This document shows, piece by piece, positions 1 to 9,054 of a DNA stretch of 64,000 nucleotides. Under the pieces are notes generated by a model. The model worked only from the letters and a program-made list of their open reading frames with translations, did not search any database and had not been told where the DNA came from. Position numbers and translations under genes: made by a program. Location: positions 347,636 to 411,635 of the forward strand of contig NZ_JH636436.1 of the NCBI RefSeq assembly GCF_000255655.1. The letters are read 5' to 3'. Positions within the stretch are counted from its first letter, which is position 1, and the number at the start of each line of letters is the position of its first letter. Origin of the DNA: Schlesneria paludicola DSM 18645 (lineage in GTDB: Bacteria > Planctomycetota > Planctomycetia > Planctomycetales > Planctomycetaceae).

Positions 1-8
1 CCGCCGGG

Positions 9-3000
9 ATGGCTGGACTCTTCTCGCGCTCGGATACCCTGCTGCAATTTCCCGAACTCAGTGCCGAACCACTAATCACATTGCACTGGTTTGATCGGCA
101 ACGTGTCGCGGTACGCCTTGGCACGCCGGTCGATCTTCAATCGATTTGTGAACTCGAACAGACTTGCTGGAACAGTTTGGCGACGCCGCGACACGTCATC
201 GAAAATCGTTTGAACAATCCACTGGAAACGTTCTTGCTTCATGATCGAACAACAGATCGATTGGTTGCGTCTCTCGCCGTGCAGCGTGTGTCGCAAGATG
301 TCAACATCATGAATGCGCGATGGGATCGACTTGCCCGTCTTGCGGCTGACAACGGTCCGATTCTGCTCTTGATTGCGCTGAACGCGGATCCTGATTACCA
401 CGAGGTCGCTTGTGGAGGTTTGCTTTTAGAATTCGTTCTGAATTTCGCGCGTCTTTCCAGTGATTTCGACGCTGTGATCGGGGTTTCTCGATGCAAGAAC
501 TTCTCAGGGAAGACTCACGCCGAATATCGGAAATATGTCTTCGCTGTGAATTCCCAGGCGTTGCCGATCGATCCCGTGTTGCGACTTCATGTTCTACATG
601 GTGCAAAGATCGAAGACATTGTGATGGACTATCGCCCTGACGACACTGCCAATCTTGGGTGCGGGGTCGTCATTCGATATCCACTTCGGTCGGAAGAACG
701 CGGCGTAGTTCAAGAAAATCCGAAAGCCACACACGGCGAATTCTCATTGTCGGAATTTGCCGAAGAGATCGTTGAAAAGCTGGGTGACGAGCGGATCGAT
801 CCTTATTCACATGATCGCGCTTTTCGAGACATGGGCCTGGATTCGCTCGATCTACAAGCGTTATCGCTGTTTCTCTCTGAGAGAGTCGGTCGGATGATTC
901 GTCCCGATCTCTTTTTTAAGTACCCCACACCTCGTCAGTTGGTCCAGTACGTAACTGAAAAAGATGGATTTCAAATGTCGACAAGCAAGACAGGCCGAGA
1001 ATCGCCTGTCGCGAACACCGAGACATCGCGTTCGGTTGCGATTGTTGGTATCGGATTGAGGTTGCCTGGTGGCTCTGACACTCCATCGTCCTTCTGGGAA
1101 TTTCTGCGTTCTGGACGGCACGGGATCGTCGACGTCCCCGATGATCGATGGGGAGACGTCGAATGGACTCGCCAGGCGGTGAGGGTTCGGCGCGCGGCGT
1201 TTATTCGAGATCTTGATGAGTTCGACTACAGTTTTTTCGAGATTTCTCCTCGAGAAGCCCGACTGATGGACCCGCAACAAAGGTTGCTGTTGCAGACAAC
1301 CTGGCATGCTCTGGAAGACGCTGGGATCGCGCCATCAAAACTCGCGGGGTCGGCGACGGGAGTCTGGGTTGGAATCAGCAGCAACGACTACTGTCGGCGC
1401 GTTTTCAGTCGCATCGAAAAAATTGAAGCTCACAGCTCGACGGGAACCGCGTTCAGTACCGCCGCCGGGCGCATTTCGTACGTTCTCGGATTAAATGGGC
1501 CGTGCAATTCAATCGACACGGCGTGTTCGTCGTCGCTCGTTGCGGTACATAACGCCTGCGGCAGCCTTTTGTCAGGCGAGTGTGAACTGGCGATTGCAGC
1601 CGGCGTGAATGTTATTTTCCCAGAGTACTCGATTAGTTTTTCCAGAGCAGGAATGCTTTCACCCGATTTTCAGTGTCGATCCTTTGATTCGGAAGCCAAT
1701 GGTTACGTCCGTGGGGAAGGGTGTGGGGTTGTCATTCTAAAGAAACTCTCGGACGCTGTGCAGGATGGTGATCGAATCTATTCTGTCATTCGATCGACAT
1801 CCTCGAATCATTGCGGACGCAGCAATGGGCTGACGGCACCAAGTGGTGCGGCGCAGGAGAAACTGGTTCGTCAGGCTGTCGACAAAGCAGGGGTCGATGG
1901 CGGTCAAATTCGGTTTGTTGAAGCGCACGGAACTGGAACGTCACTTGGTGACCCCATCGAAGCAAATGCGCTACTGAGTGCCCTTCGTTGCAGTGGCACC
2001 GAAAAGCTGATCCTTGGTGCCTTAAAGACCAAAATTGGACATCTGGAATCCGCCGCGGGGGTCGCGTCCCTCATCAAAGCTTCGCTGTGCCTTGTCGCCA
2101 ACGAGATTCCACCAAATCTCAATTTCGAAACGCTGAATCCGTCGATTGACGATTCGCGGGACCTGATCACCATTCCCACTTCGTCCATTCCATTGGCGCC
2201 CATTGCGGACCGCCGACTTGCTGTGGTGAACTCGTTCGGATTTGGCGGGACAAATGCGTGTGCATTGCTCGAACAATGGAGTGGGCCCTCACCACGTCAG
2301 ATGACTGATGGCGTCAAGTTACATCCGTTCAAAGCGAGTCGGGCGTGGTTTTCGTCTGACGGACTGCGAGCCCGTTACCATGAGTTGCCGTTGAGTGGAT
2401 TCGTGCGCAAAGAAGCAAACGTTTTCGAATGGCAGATCGAAGGATTGTTACTCGCGCAAATCAGTGAACATCGTATCAAAGGCCATCCAATTCTCCCTGC
2501 CTCGTCCTATGTATCTTTGCTACTCGAAATAGGTCAACGCTTGCGAGGTCACATTCTTTGGGAAATTCGGGATGCTGAGATTCTCAATCCGGTCTTCCTC
2601 TCTGAACCAGTGACCATTCGTGTGAGCTGCTCACCGCACGACACAGACAGGGCCAGGATTGCAATTGAGTGCAGTGTTCTTCGCAATCGAATCGAATCAT
2701 CTCGGCTGTTCTGTCTTCGAGCGACGCTCGTGGATCTATCCGAGAATCCTCCGAGTGACATCGGCGCAGAGCACAAGATTCATGGGAACGAGTCGACCCT
2801 AATTCCTGAAAAAGATCTCGAATGGCAACGCACGTTCTATACGCGGCTTTCAGACCTTGGATATGAATATGGTCCTGTTTTTCAATGTCTTACGGAGGGG
2901 CGTATTCGGCACCAACGCGGCCTTGGCTCGCTAAGTTGCCCCCAAAAAGACGGCATGTCACGCCCATCAGATCGCCTTTGTGAAATGTCCGCACGCATTG

Positions 3001-3575
3001 ATTCAGGATTGCATCTTGGTGTCGAACTGTTGCGGCATGTCGTCACAACCGCAGCGACTGCGATCTTGTTACCTACGAGTTGGAAATGCTTTCGGCTGTT
3101 GCGAGATTTTCGACTCGCCACACGAATCACAACTTCCGTACGGCTTTCAGATGAATCAAATGACAATGCAAAATCCGTCATCTGTTCCAGGTACGAATCT
3201 GACAATGGCGAACTTGTCGCGGAATTTGAAGATGTACAACTCAGTACTGTTACGACAGCGTTGCTCGTCTCGCTCGGTAAGCCACAAGAGGTTCGCATGG
3301 ACGAGATGTCGCACACGTCCTTCGAAAGTTTGTCCGAGGATTTCCTTCCGAGGCTTAGGGCAAAAGCCGCCGAGATTCTGGGATTGAGTTCGACAGAAGA
3401 ACTCGACGTCGATTTGCCTCTCTCCACGCTCGGAATGGATTCGATCATGTTCGTTGAGTTGAAGCTCGCCATCGACGACTTATTCGGGATTCAGATTGCG
3501 ACCGACGTATTCGTACAAGAGCCATCTCTTCGTCAAATCGCCAGATCCATTTCAGATTATTCGAGTGTGAAGTGA
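9..3575 (+). CDS. AT-less modular polyketide synthase: GNAT loader-ACP-KS-DH-ACP (5' end probably outside window)
   Basis: Type I polyketide synthase module. Residues about 30-230 resemble the GNAT-like loading domain of CurA/pederin-type synthases, including the HVLHGAKI and YRPDDTANLG signatures; in that family it supplies an acetyl starter on the next ACP. An ACP follows (DSLDL, Ser279). A ketosynthase spans about 338-755 with Cys506 in DTACSSS, His640 in EAHGTGT and His678 in KIGHLES. A dehydratase follows with His821 in HRIKGHPILP and Asp998 in DSGLH, so both catalytic residues are present. A C-terminal ACP carries Ser1145 (LGMDSI). There is no acyltransferase, ketoreductase or thioesterase, so malonyl units must come from a separate AT. 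No in-frame stop lies between base 1 and the ATG at 9, so the protein probably begins upstream; the product is unknown. Confidence 0.85.
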   Translation: MAGLFSRSDTLLQFPELSAEPLITLHWFDRQRVAVRLGTPVDLQSICELEQTCWNSLATPRHVIENRLNNPLETFLLHDRTTDRLVASLAVQRVSQDVNIMNARWDRLARLAADNGPILLLIALNADPDYHEVACGGLLLEFVLNFARLSSDFDAVIGVSRCKNFSGKTHAEYRKYVFAVNSQALPIDPVLRLHVLHGAKIEDIVMDYRPDDTANLGCGVVIRYPLRSEERGVVQENPKATHGEFSLSEFAEEIVEKLGDERIDPYSHDRAFRDMGLDSLDLQALSLFLSERVGRMIRPDLFFKYPTPRQLVQYVTEKDGFQMSTSKTGRESPVANTETSRSVAIVGIGLRLPGGSDTPSSFWEFLRSGRHGIVDVPDDRWGDVEWTRQAVRVRRAAFIRDLDEFDYSFFEISPREARLMDPQQRLLLQTTWHALEDAGIAPSKLAGSATGVWVGISSNDYCRRVFSRIEKIEAHSSTGTAFSTAAGRISYVLGLNGPCNSIDTACSSSLVAVHNACGSLLSGECELAIAAGVNVIFPEYSISFSRAGMLSPDFQCRSFDSEANGYVRGEGCGVVILKKLSDAVQDGDRIYSVIRSTSSNHCGRSNGLTAPSGAAQEKLVRQAVDKAGVDGGQIRFVEAHGTGTSLGDPIEANALLSALRCSGTEKLILGALKTKIGHLESAAGVASLIKASLCLVANEIPPNLNFETLNPSIDDSRDLITIPTSSIPLAPIADRRLAVVNSFGFGGTNACALLEQWSGPSPRQMTDGVKLHPFKASRAWFSSDGLRARYHELPLSGFVRKEANVFEWQIEGLLLAQISEHRIKGHPILPASSYVSLLLEIGQRLRGHILWEIRDAEILNPVFLSEPVTIRVSCSPHDTDRARIAIECSVLRNRIESSRLFCLRATLVDLSENPPSDIGAEHKIHGNESTLIPEKDLEWQRTFYTRLSDLGYEYGPVFQCLTEGRIRHQRGLGSLSCPQKDGMSRPSDRLCEMSARIDSGLHLGVELLRHVVTTAATAILLPTSWKCFRLLRDFRLATRITTSVRLSDESNDNAKSVICSRYESDNGELVAEFEDVQLSTVTTALLVSLGKPQEVRMDEMSHTSFESLSEDFLPRLRAKAAEILGLSSTEELDVDLPLSTLGMDSIMFVELKLAIDDLFGIQIATDVFVQEPSLRQIARSISDYSSVK

Positions 3576-3648
3576 TCGTTCTTCAGTGGCGTTGGGGATT
3601 GTTGTTCCGGCGGTCGCGGCAACGCCATAGGTTGATATGTCCAAGCTT

Positions 3649-3680
3649 GACGATTCTCGGAAAACAATCCGCGAGTCGTC
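3649..3680. terminator. imperfect hairpin between convergent genes
   Basis: GACGATTCTCGG and CCGCGAGTCGTC form an imperfect stem around an 8-nt A-rich loop, in the 227-bp gap between the 3' ends of the PKS gene and the DUF1501 gene. There is no U-tract, so a terminator role is only suggested by position. Confidence 0.25.
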
Positions 3681-3802
3681 TCCGCAAATTGAGAATTTAA
3701 ACGAAGTGCGATTAGCAAGATTCAAACGGAGACGAAATGACGGTGGTCGAAATTCGTTACGTGTTGACGGAGATTGAGATCAGCGCGGGGTGGCGATGAT
3801 CG

Positions 3803-5326
3803 TCATGCGATGATTTCGGGGATCAGGTGACCGTGGACGTCGGTCAGGCGGCGGTCGATGCCGTTGTGGCGGAATGTGAGTTTGGTGTGGTCGATCCCTA
3901 AGAGATGCAGCATTGTCGCGTGGACATCGTAGACCTGGGTGGGATGAGATCGATCAAGGGGTTTATAGCCCCATTCGTCGCTGGGGCCGTATGTCGTGCC
4001 GCCTCGGATGCCGCCGCCGGCCAGCCAATTTGTGAACACGAAGGGGTTGTGGTCACGACCTTTGCCCCCTTGGGCGCAGGGCATTCGACCGAATTCGGTC
4101 GTCCAGTGAATGATGGTGTCGTCGAGCATGCCGCGTTGCTTGAGATCCATGATCAGGGCGGCGGCACCAGTGGACATCCCCAGCGACAGGGGGCCGTGAT
4201 CACGGGGGACGTCTTCATGAGAATCCCAGTTGCGACGCGGGAATCCATTGTCACAGCCGGACCAGATCTGCACGAATCGTACGCCACGTTCGAGCAGGCG
4301 GCGGGCGATCAGACACTTGCGCCCGAAGACTTCGGTCTCTTCAGGGACGTTAATTTCTTTCGGATATTCGCCTGACCCCTGATCCAGGCCATACATTCTC
4401 AGGATATGTTTGGGTTCGCCCGTGATCTCAAGGGCTTCTGGGGCGGCGAGCTGCATGCGTGCGGCGAGTTCGTAAGACTTGATCCGCGATTCCAGACGCG
4501 AATCGCCCGTGCGCGATGCGGCGTGCTGACGATTCAAGCGGGTCAAGACTTGCAGGCCTGCAGCGTCGGCTTCTTTCGTGACGATTCCTTCTCGAGCGGG
4601 AAACAGGTCTTCAATCGGATTCGCCGCGCCGGGGCGGATCAGGGTTCCCTGATGTCGTGCAGGCAGGAATGCCGAATCCCAATTTTTCTGGCCATTCGAC
4701 GGAAAGCCGCGGTGATCGGGCATCACGATGAACGTGGGCAAATTGTCGTTCATGCTGCCCAGGCCGTAACTGACCCATGCGCCCATTCCGGGAAAACCAG
4801 GCAATTGAAATCCGGTCGCCTGCAGCAACGTGGCGGTACTGTGTACGCCCGTCTTGCCGACAACATTGTGAATGAACGCCAGATCGTCGACGACCGCGCC
4901 CAGCGGCTGCGTGATTTCCGAAAGCGACTTGCCGCATTCTCCGTGTTGTTGCCATTTCCAGGGTGCGGCAAACGTGTTCCCGTGGCCGTTCTGAAACAGT
5001 TCCACCTTTTCACCCGGATCCCACGGCTGTCCGTCACGTTTTTCAAGTTCTGGTTTGTGATCGAACATATCCACATGGCTGGCGGCACCGGCCATGAACA
5101 TTTGGATGACTCGCGTGGCTTTGGCGGGCCGGTGGATCACATCCAGCACCCCGTCGGATGCGTGAACGATTGTTTGGGAGTCGGCCGCACCGACTTGTGA
5201 TTCACGCCCGAGCAAACTGGCGAGTGCCAAGCCCCCGAGACCCCCGCCCAGATTCCAAAGAAGATCGCGGCGGGAAAGGGAATCGACCTGATCAAAGCGT
5301 GTGTCGCTGTGGCTGGACAGTGGCAA
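3803..5326 (-). CDS. DUF1501 family Tat-exported protein
   Basis: A 507-residue member of DUF1501, a family expanded in planctomycetes and related in fold to alkaline phosphatases/sulfatases; its reaction is not established. The N-terminus has a twin-arginine signal (SRRDLLWNLGGGLGGLALAS), so export by Tat is expected. Conserved family segments are visible, such as MFMAGAASHVDMFD near residue 75 and TTEFGRMPCAQG near 412, and the C-terminus reads LTDVHGHLIPEIIA. The other two DUF1501 genes here each follow a DUF1549/DUF1553 gene; this one stands alone, divergent from the nitrilase gene. The ATG at 5326 sits just before the signal peptide. Confidence 0.88.
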   Translation of the reverse strand: MPLSSHSDTRFDQVDSLSRRDLLWNLGGGLGGLALASLLGRESQVGAADSQTIVHASDGVLDVIHRPAKATRVIQMFMAGAASHVDMFDHKPELEKRDGQPWDPGEKVELFQNGHGNTFAAPWKWQQHGECGKSLSEITQPLGAVVDDLAFIHNVVGKTGVHSTATLLQATGFQLPGFPGMGAWVSYGLGSMNDNLPTFIVMPDHRGFPSNGQKNWDSAFLPARHQGTLIRPGAANPIEDLFPAREGIVTKEADAAGLQVLTRLNRQHAASRTGDSRLESRIKSYELAARMQLAAPEALEITGEPKHILRMYGLDQGSGEYPKEINVPEETEVFGRKCLIARRLLERGVRFVQIWSGCDNGFPRRNWDSHEDVPRDHGPLSLGMSTGAAALIMDLKQRGMLDDTIIHWTTEFGRMPCAQGGKGRDHNPFVFTNWLAGGGIRGGTTYGPSDEWGYKPLDRSHPTQVYDVHATMLHLLGIDHTKLTFRHNGIDRRLTDVHGHLIPEIIA

Positions 5327-5454
5327 GATTCATCTCCAGGGATGAAATTTCGTCGCGGAATTGTCATGTTCATCCTAACGATTTCGCCGTCCGTCCGGCA
5401 CGTTAGATTTCGTTCGAGCCTCATTTTTACGACTCTTCGATCGCGAGACTGCTT

Positions 5455-6300
5455 ATGCGCATTGCCGCTGTACAGATGGATTTTACTCTGGCCGACGTCC
5501 CCGGCAATTTGGCGCGCATGATCGAGAAAGTGCGAGAGGCACATGCGGGCGGTGCAAAGCTAGTCGTTTTCCCCGAATGTGCCCTGACGGGGTATGTTTT
5601 CGACAGCCTCGACGAAGCGCGTCCGTATGCGGAGACGATTCCTGGCCCCTCGGTCAGCGCCATTTCCGCGGTTTGCGTGGAAATGGGGGTTTACGTTGTG
5701 TATGGGATGCTGGAACGTGATGGTGATCGAATCTTCAACGCACTGGCGCTTGTCGGGCCGAAAGGGTTGGTCGGTTCGTACCGGAAGGTTCACTTGCCGT
5801 ATTTGGGCATCGATCGATTCACCGATTTCGGGGATCAACCGTTTGCGGTTTACGATATCGAAGGTGTGAAGATCGGGATGAATATCTGTTATGACGGTGG
5901 GTTTCCCGAATCGGGCCGCTGCATGGCTCTGATGGGGGCGGATTTAATCGTGCTTCCCACGAATTGGCCGGCGAGTGCCGTTACGGCGGCTGACTACATG
6001 ACGAATACGCGTGCGTTGGAAAATACCGTCTACTACGCGGCCGTTGATCGAATCGGTGTCGAACGCGGCGTGCCGTTTATCGGGAAAAGCCGGATTTGCG
6101 ACCCGCTTGGCCGAACCATGTCCGCAGCGGATCATGCGAATGATGCGATCCTGTATGCGGACATTGATGTGGCGCGCGCGCGGAACAAGCATCTGGTTCG
6201 CGAAGCCGGCGTCAACGAAGTGAATCGGATTGCAGATCGGCGCCCCGAAATGTACGGAACGATTGTCGAGCCGCATTCATTGAAGCGACCCGGACGATAG
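5455..6300 (+). CDS. carbon-nitrogen hydrolase (nitrilase superfamily amidase)
   Basis: A 281-residue cytoplasmic amidohydrolase of the nitrilase superfamily, about the usual length. The catalytic triad is visible: Glu41 in VVFPECALTG, Lys111 in SYRKVHLPYLG and Cys145 in GMNICYDGGFPE. Such enzymes hydrolyse amides, carbamoyl groups or nitriles; the substrate cannot be read from sequence. The gene is divergent from the DUF1501 gene, with 128 bp between the starts, which must hold both promoters. No strong Shine-Dalgarno is seen before the ATG, but the protein begins exactly at the first family strand (MRIAAVQMDF). Confidence 0.88.
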   Translation: MRIAAVQMDFTLADVPGNLARMIEKVREAHAGGAKLVVFPECALTGYVFDSLDEARPYAETIPGPSVSAISAVCVEMGVYVVYGMLERDGDRIFNALALVGPKGLVGSYRKVHLPYLGIDRFTDFGDQPFAVYDIEGVKIGMNICYDGGFPESGRCMALMGADLIVLPTNWPASAVTAADYMTNTRALENTVYYAAVDRIGVERGVPFIGKSRICDPLGRTMSAADHANDAILYADIDVARARNKHLVREAGVNEVNRIADRRPEMYGTIVEPHSLKRPGR

Positions 6301-6524
6301 ACAGTCCGCGCGATGTACGGTCGAGAGCGCGATACCTCGTCCAAAGAAAACACAATCCCTTCGCACCAGCTCTCTCCCAAAAACTGGCACGAAGGGATAC
6401 GTGTTATGTCGTTTCAACCGCCGTGGCGGCTGGAGTGTTCTTGATTGATCTGGCGCCGGTCGAACTCGGATCGCGTGCCACTCGGTCAAACGAGTGAGCG
6501 ATTGTCGACAGCGACGATGCCAGG

Positions 6525-8048
6525 TCAGGCGGCGCGACGTTCGGCTTGATCGACGTCATCCACGTGCAACGCAATCGTTGGTTGTTCCGTGGGTGACCAG
6601 GCCTTGATGTTCGAGCCTGGTCCGCCGCGGGGAGGATAGCCGTATTCGCGGAGTTTACCCGAGAGTGTACGGATTCCGATTTGCAGGGCCTTGGCCGTCT
6701 TTTCACGGTTGCCGGCGAAGCGGTTGAAGGTCGCTTCGATCAGCTTGCGTTCCATTTCGGCGAGCGTCATGCCGGGGAGGGCGTCGGCGTCTTCATTGGC
6801 GCTTTCTTTCGACATCCATGGTTCGATCATGGAGCCGGTCAGCTTTGTGCCCCAGTCGAGAGCACACGCTCGCTCGATCATATTTTCGAGCTCGCGGACG
6901 TTGCCTGGCCAGTCGTAGCTTTGCAGGACATGCAATGCATCGATCATGATTGAGCGTGGTGGTTTGCCTTCGCGACCGGCGACACGTCGCAGGAAATGTT
7001 CGGTCAAGGAACCGATGTCTTCCTTGCGGGCACGGAGCGTGGGCAAGTCGATCGAGACCTGACAAACTTCTTCGTGCAGGTCGCGGCGGAATAGCCCGCG
7101 GTCGACCAATGAGCCGAGATCGACATGCGATCCGAAGACAAAGCGAACGTCGAAGCGGACGCGTTCGTGCGTTTCGGGATGTTCGAAGCGTTGTTCGCGA
7201 AGCAGGTTGACCAGTCGCTTCTGAACGGGCAACGCGATGAACTGGACTTGATCCAGCAGCAGCGTTCCGCCGTCCGCTTGTTCGAGGCGGCCTGGTTTGT
7301 GGCGGCTCATTCCGCCTTGCTCCTGTTCCATCTGGCCAAACAGCTCTTCTTCGAGCGTTTCGGCGGACAAGACACTGCAATCGATTTTGACAAATGGTCG
7401 ATGAGCACGTCGGCTGGAGTCGTGAATGGCCTGGGCGACCAGATCGATGCCCGTGCCTTGTTCACCTTTCAGCAGAACGCAGCCCGATTGTTCCGAGACC
7501 TGTTGAACTTGCTGACGCAAGGTCTGCATGGCGGGGCTGTGTCCGACCATATCGCGAAGATTGCGATTACTGAGTTGTCGTTTCAGGCGGCGGTTTTCCG
7601 CATGCAATCGTGACCGTTGGCTGGCTCCGGACAGCACGCGTGCGAAGGTCGAAGCCGTGTAGGGTTCGGTCAGATGCTCGACGCCCGAGGCACTCGAGAA
7701 GAGCTGTGGGCTGTTCTCAGAGGCTTCTGGAACAACACAGATGACCTGTGTCGACCAGCTCTTTTGCTGAATTTGATTCGTCAATCCCGCGGCCGTTTCA
7801 CCGGCTGCCAACACGTCGACCAGACAGATGTCGGCCGATTGTGTGTGAAGTGACTGCAGGGCGGCTTCGACGGTGGAAACCGTTCGGCAAACCATTCCCA
7901 GGGCTTGTCCACTCTCACACAATCGTCGAGCGGACTCGGGATCGTGGGACACAACCAGGATTGAGGGAGCTGGTTCGCTTGCCGTGGTGGCTTGGCTTGC
8001 GGCAGCACGCTGTGGGAACGGAATGACGTCTGGATAAGCAAATGACAT
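6525..8048 (-). CDS. NtrC-type sigma-54 activator homologue with degenerate receiver and ATPase sites
   Basis: Layout of an NtrC-type enhancer-binding protein: receiver-like domain (about 28-140), AAA+ domain (about 168-390) and a C-terminal Fis-type helix-turn-helix (NREKTAKALQIGIRTLSGKL). Key residues are missing. Walker A reads GEQGTGID (Ile201 for Lys), Walker B reads LLLDQV (Gln267 for Glu), and the GAFTGA loop that contacts sigma-54 is replaced by EQEQGGMSRHK. In the receiver the acceptor-like Asp78 remains, but the acidic pair is SHD and the conserved Lys is Glu128 (LTEP). It should bind DNA but probably neither hydrolyses ATP nor remodels sigma-54 polymerase. Start: ATG 8048 is preferred over an upstream TTG at 8081, though neither has a good Shine-Dalgarno. 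No kinase gene is adjacent. Confidence 0.85.
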   Translation of the reverse strand: MSFAYPDVIPFPQRAAASQATTASEPAPSILVVSHDPESARRLCESGQALGMVCRTVSTVEAALQSLHTQSADICLVDVLAAGETAAGLTNQIQQKSWSTQVICVVPEASENSPQLFSSASGVEHLTEPYTASTFARVLSGASQRSRLHAENRRLKRQLSNRNLRDMVGHSPAMQTLRQQVQQVSEQSGCVLLKGEQGTGIDLVAQAIHDSSRRAHRPFVKIDCSVLSAETLEEELFGQMEQEQGGMSRHKPGRLEQADGGTLLLDQVQFIALPVQKRLVNLLREQRFEHPETHERVRFDVRFVFGSHVDLGSLVDRGLFRRDLHEEVCQVSIDLPTLRARKEDIGSLTEHFLRRVAGREGKPPRSIMIDALHVLQSYDWPGNVRELENMIERACALDWGTKLTGSMIEPWMSKESANEDADALPGMTLAEMERKLIEATFNRFAGNREKTAKALQIGIRTLSGKLREYGYPPRGGPGSNIKAWSPTEQPTIALHVDDVDQAERRAA

Positions 8049-8186
8049 ACGGGCACCGTGATTCTGGGAGGAACCGGGCAAGGGGATATGAACGCACCGT
8101 AAGCGTGAGTACGAAACGTAACCGCGCAGTGACTGCGTTTATGGCGAACGAATTGATTTTGGGAGATGCCAACGGACAGGTGACAA

Positions 8187-8200
8187 CGAACGATTGTTCG
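8187..8200. promoter_or_regulatory. LexA/DinR-like palindrome CGAAC-N4-GTTCG
   Basis: CGAACGATTGTTCG is a perfect palindrome with a 4-bp centre and matches the Gram-positive-type LexA (DinR) box pattern. It lies about 140 bp upstream of the degenerate activator gene start (8048, minus strand). Whether this organism's LexA uses this motif is unknown. Confidence 0.3.
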
Positions 8201-9051
8201 TGGTCGGGTTGCCGATCACGGGCGAGAATGAAACGCACGAGTTTGCACGAAAAGTGCGGGCTCGAAACGTTAGTCCCCGTCGGTGGTCGACCGTGAAATC
8301 GAATTGTTTTTTGGATTTGGAGAAAGGCGGGCGAGATGTATCGGCAAGCCAAAAACGTGTCAATCTGTTTTGTTGATTGATTCTTCAGTTTCTTAAAGAT
8401 TTTCAGAAGCCTCATTGATGATGGGGGTAAACATCGGCAGAAAGAACCAGACACGGCAGACGTCTGATTTACGAGCGGGGGCGAAGGCCATCACTCTAGG
8501 TTCATGATGAACGCGTTCGCGCGGTCGCTGGATTTTCCGCGAGATTGCAATTTGGATCATTGCGGTCGGTGTTCAAGACCGATCGAACTCTGGCGAGCGG
8601 CAATGGTTCAAAGCTTGTTGAAATATGAGGGGGGCAGGTACCGGGGGCGTTCAGGATGTGATGGCGTTTTCGACTCTTATTGGAGCCAGTCGCCGTGATT
8701 TCAACAGGCCTTTTAGCGAGGTCTGCAGACAGGTGGCGCGATCCGTCTTCCGGGAAATGCCAATTTGGACTAACCTTGCCCGATGATTCGCGGGCCTTTT
8801 TCCGCGCGGTCTCTGGTTTCGCTGGTGATGATCGCCAGTCGAAGCAGGTTGATGGGTCGAGCTTAGCAGACAGTTGAAGTCGAAGGGATCAGTCTCGCAT
8901 CCCCACAATGGCCGGGCACTGATCACGTCTTATCCTGATCGAGTTTGGCTTCGCCATTCCTGATGGAAGTATTGGGTCAGTCAGTCCCGAGGTTTCAATC
9001 GGCTGTTCGTTCTCGAACTACACGCAGCCCCCTCAAGGAAGATGGGAATCT
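8201..9051. other. non-coding gap upstream of FAD oxidoreductase
   Basis: About 1 kb separates the divergent activator (start 8048) and oxidoreductase (start 9055) genes. Short open frames here, for example 8504-8698 with CNLDHCGRC, lack ribosome binding sites and family features. A palindrome GTTCG-TTCT-CGAAC lies at 9005-9018. I see no RNA gene. Confidence 0.4.
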
Positions 9052-9054
9052 GTG

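Noticed and set aside
6384-6402. TGGCAC-like sequence as a sigma-54 promoter
   Set aside because: The GC element at -12 is missing at the required distance, and it lies at gene 3' ends.
8504-8698. Plus-strand frame with CNLDHCGRC, suggesting a zinc-binding small protein
   Set aside because: No Shine-Dalgarno, no homologue recalled, and unusual composition; probably chance.
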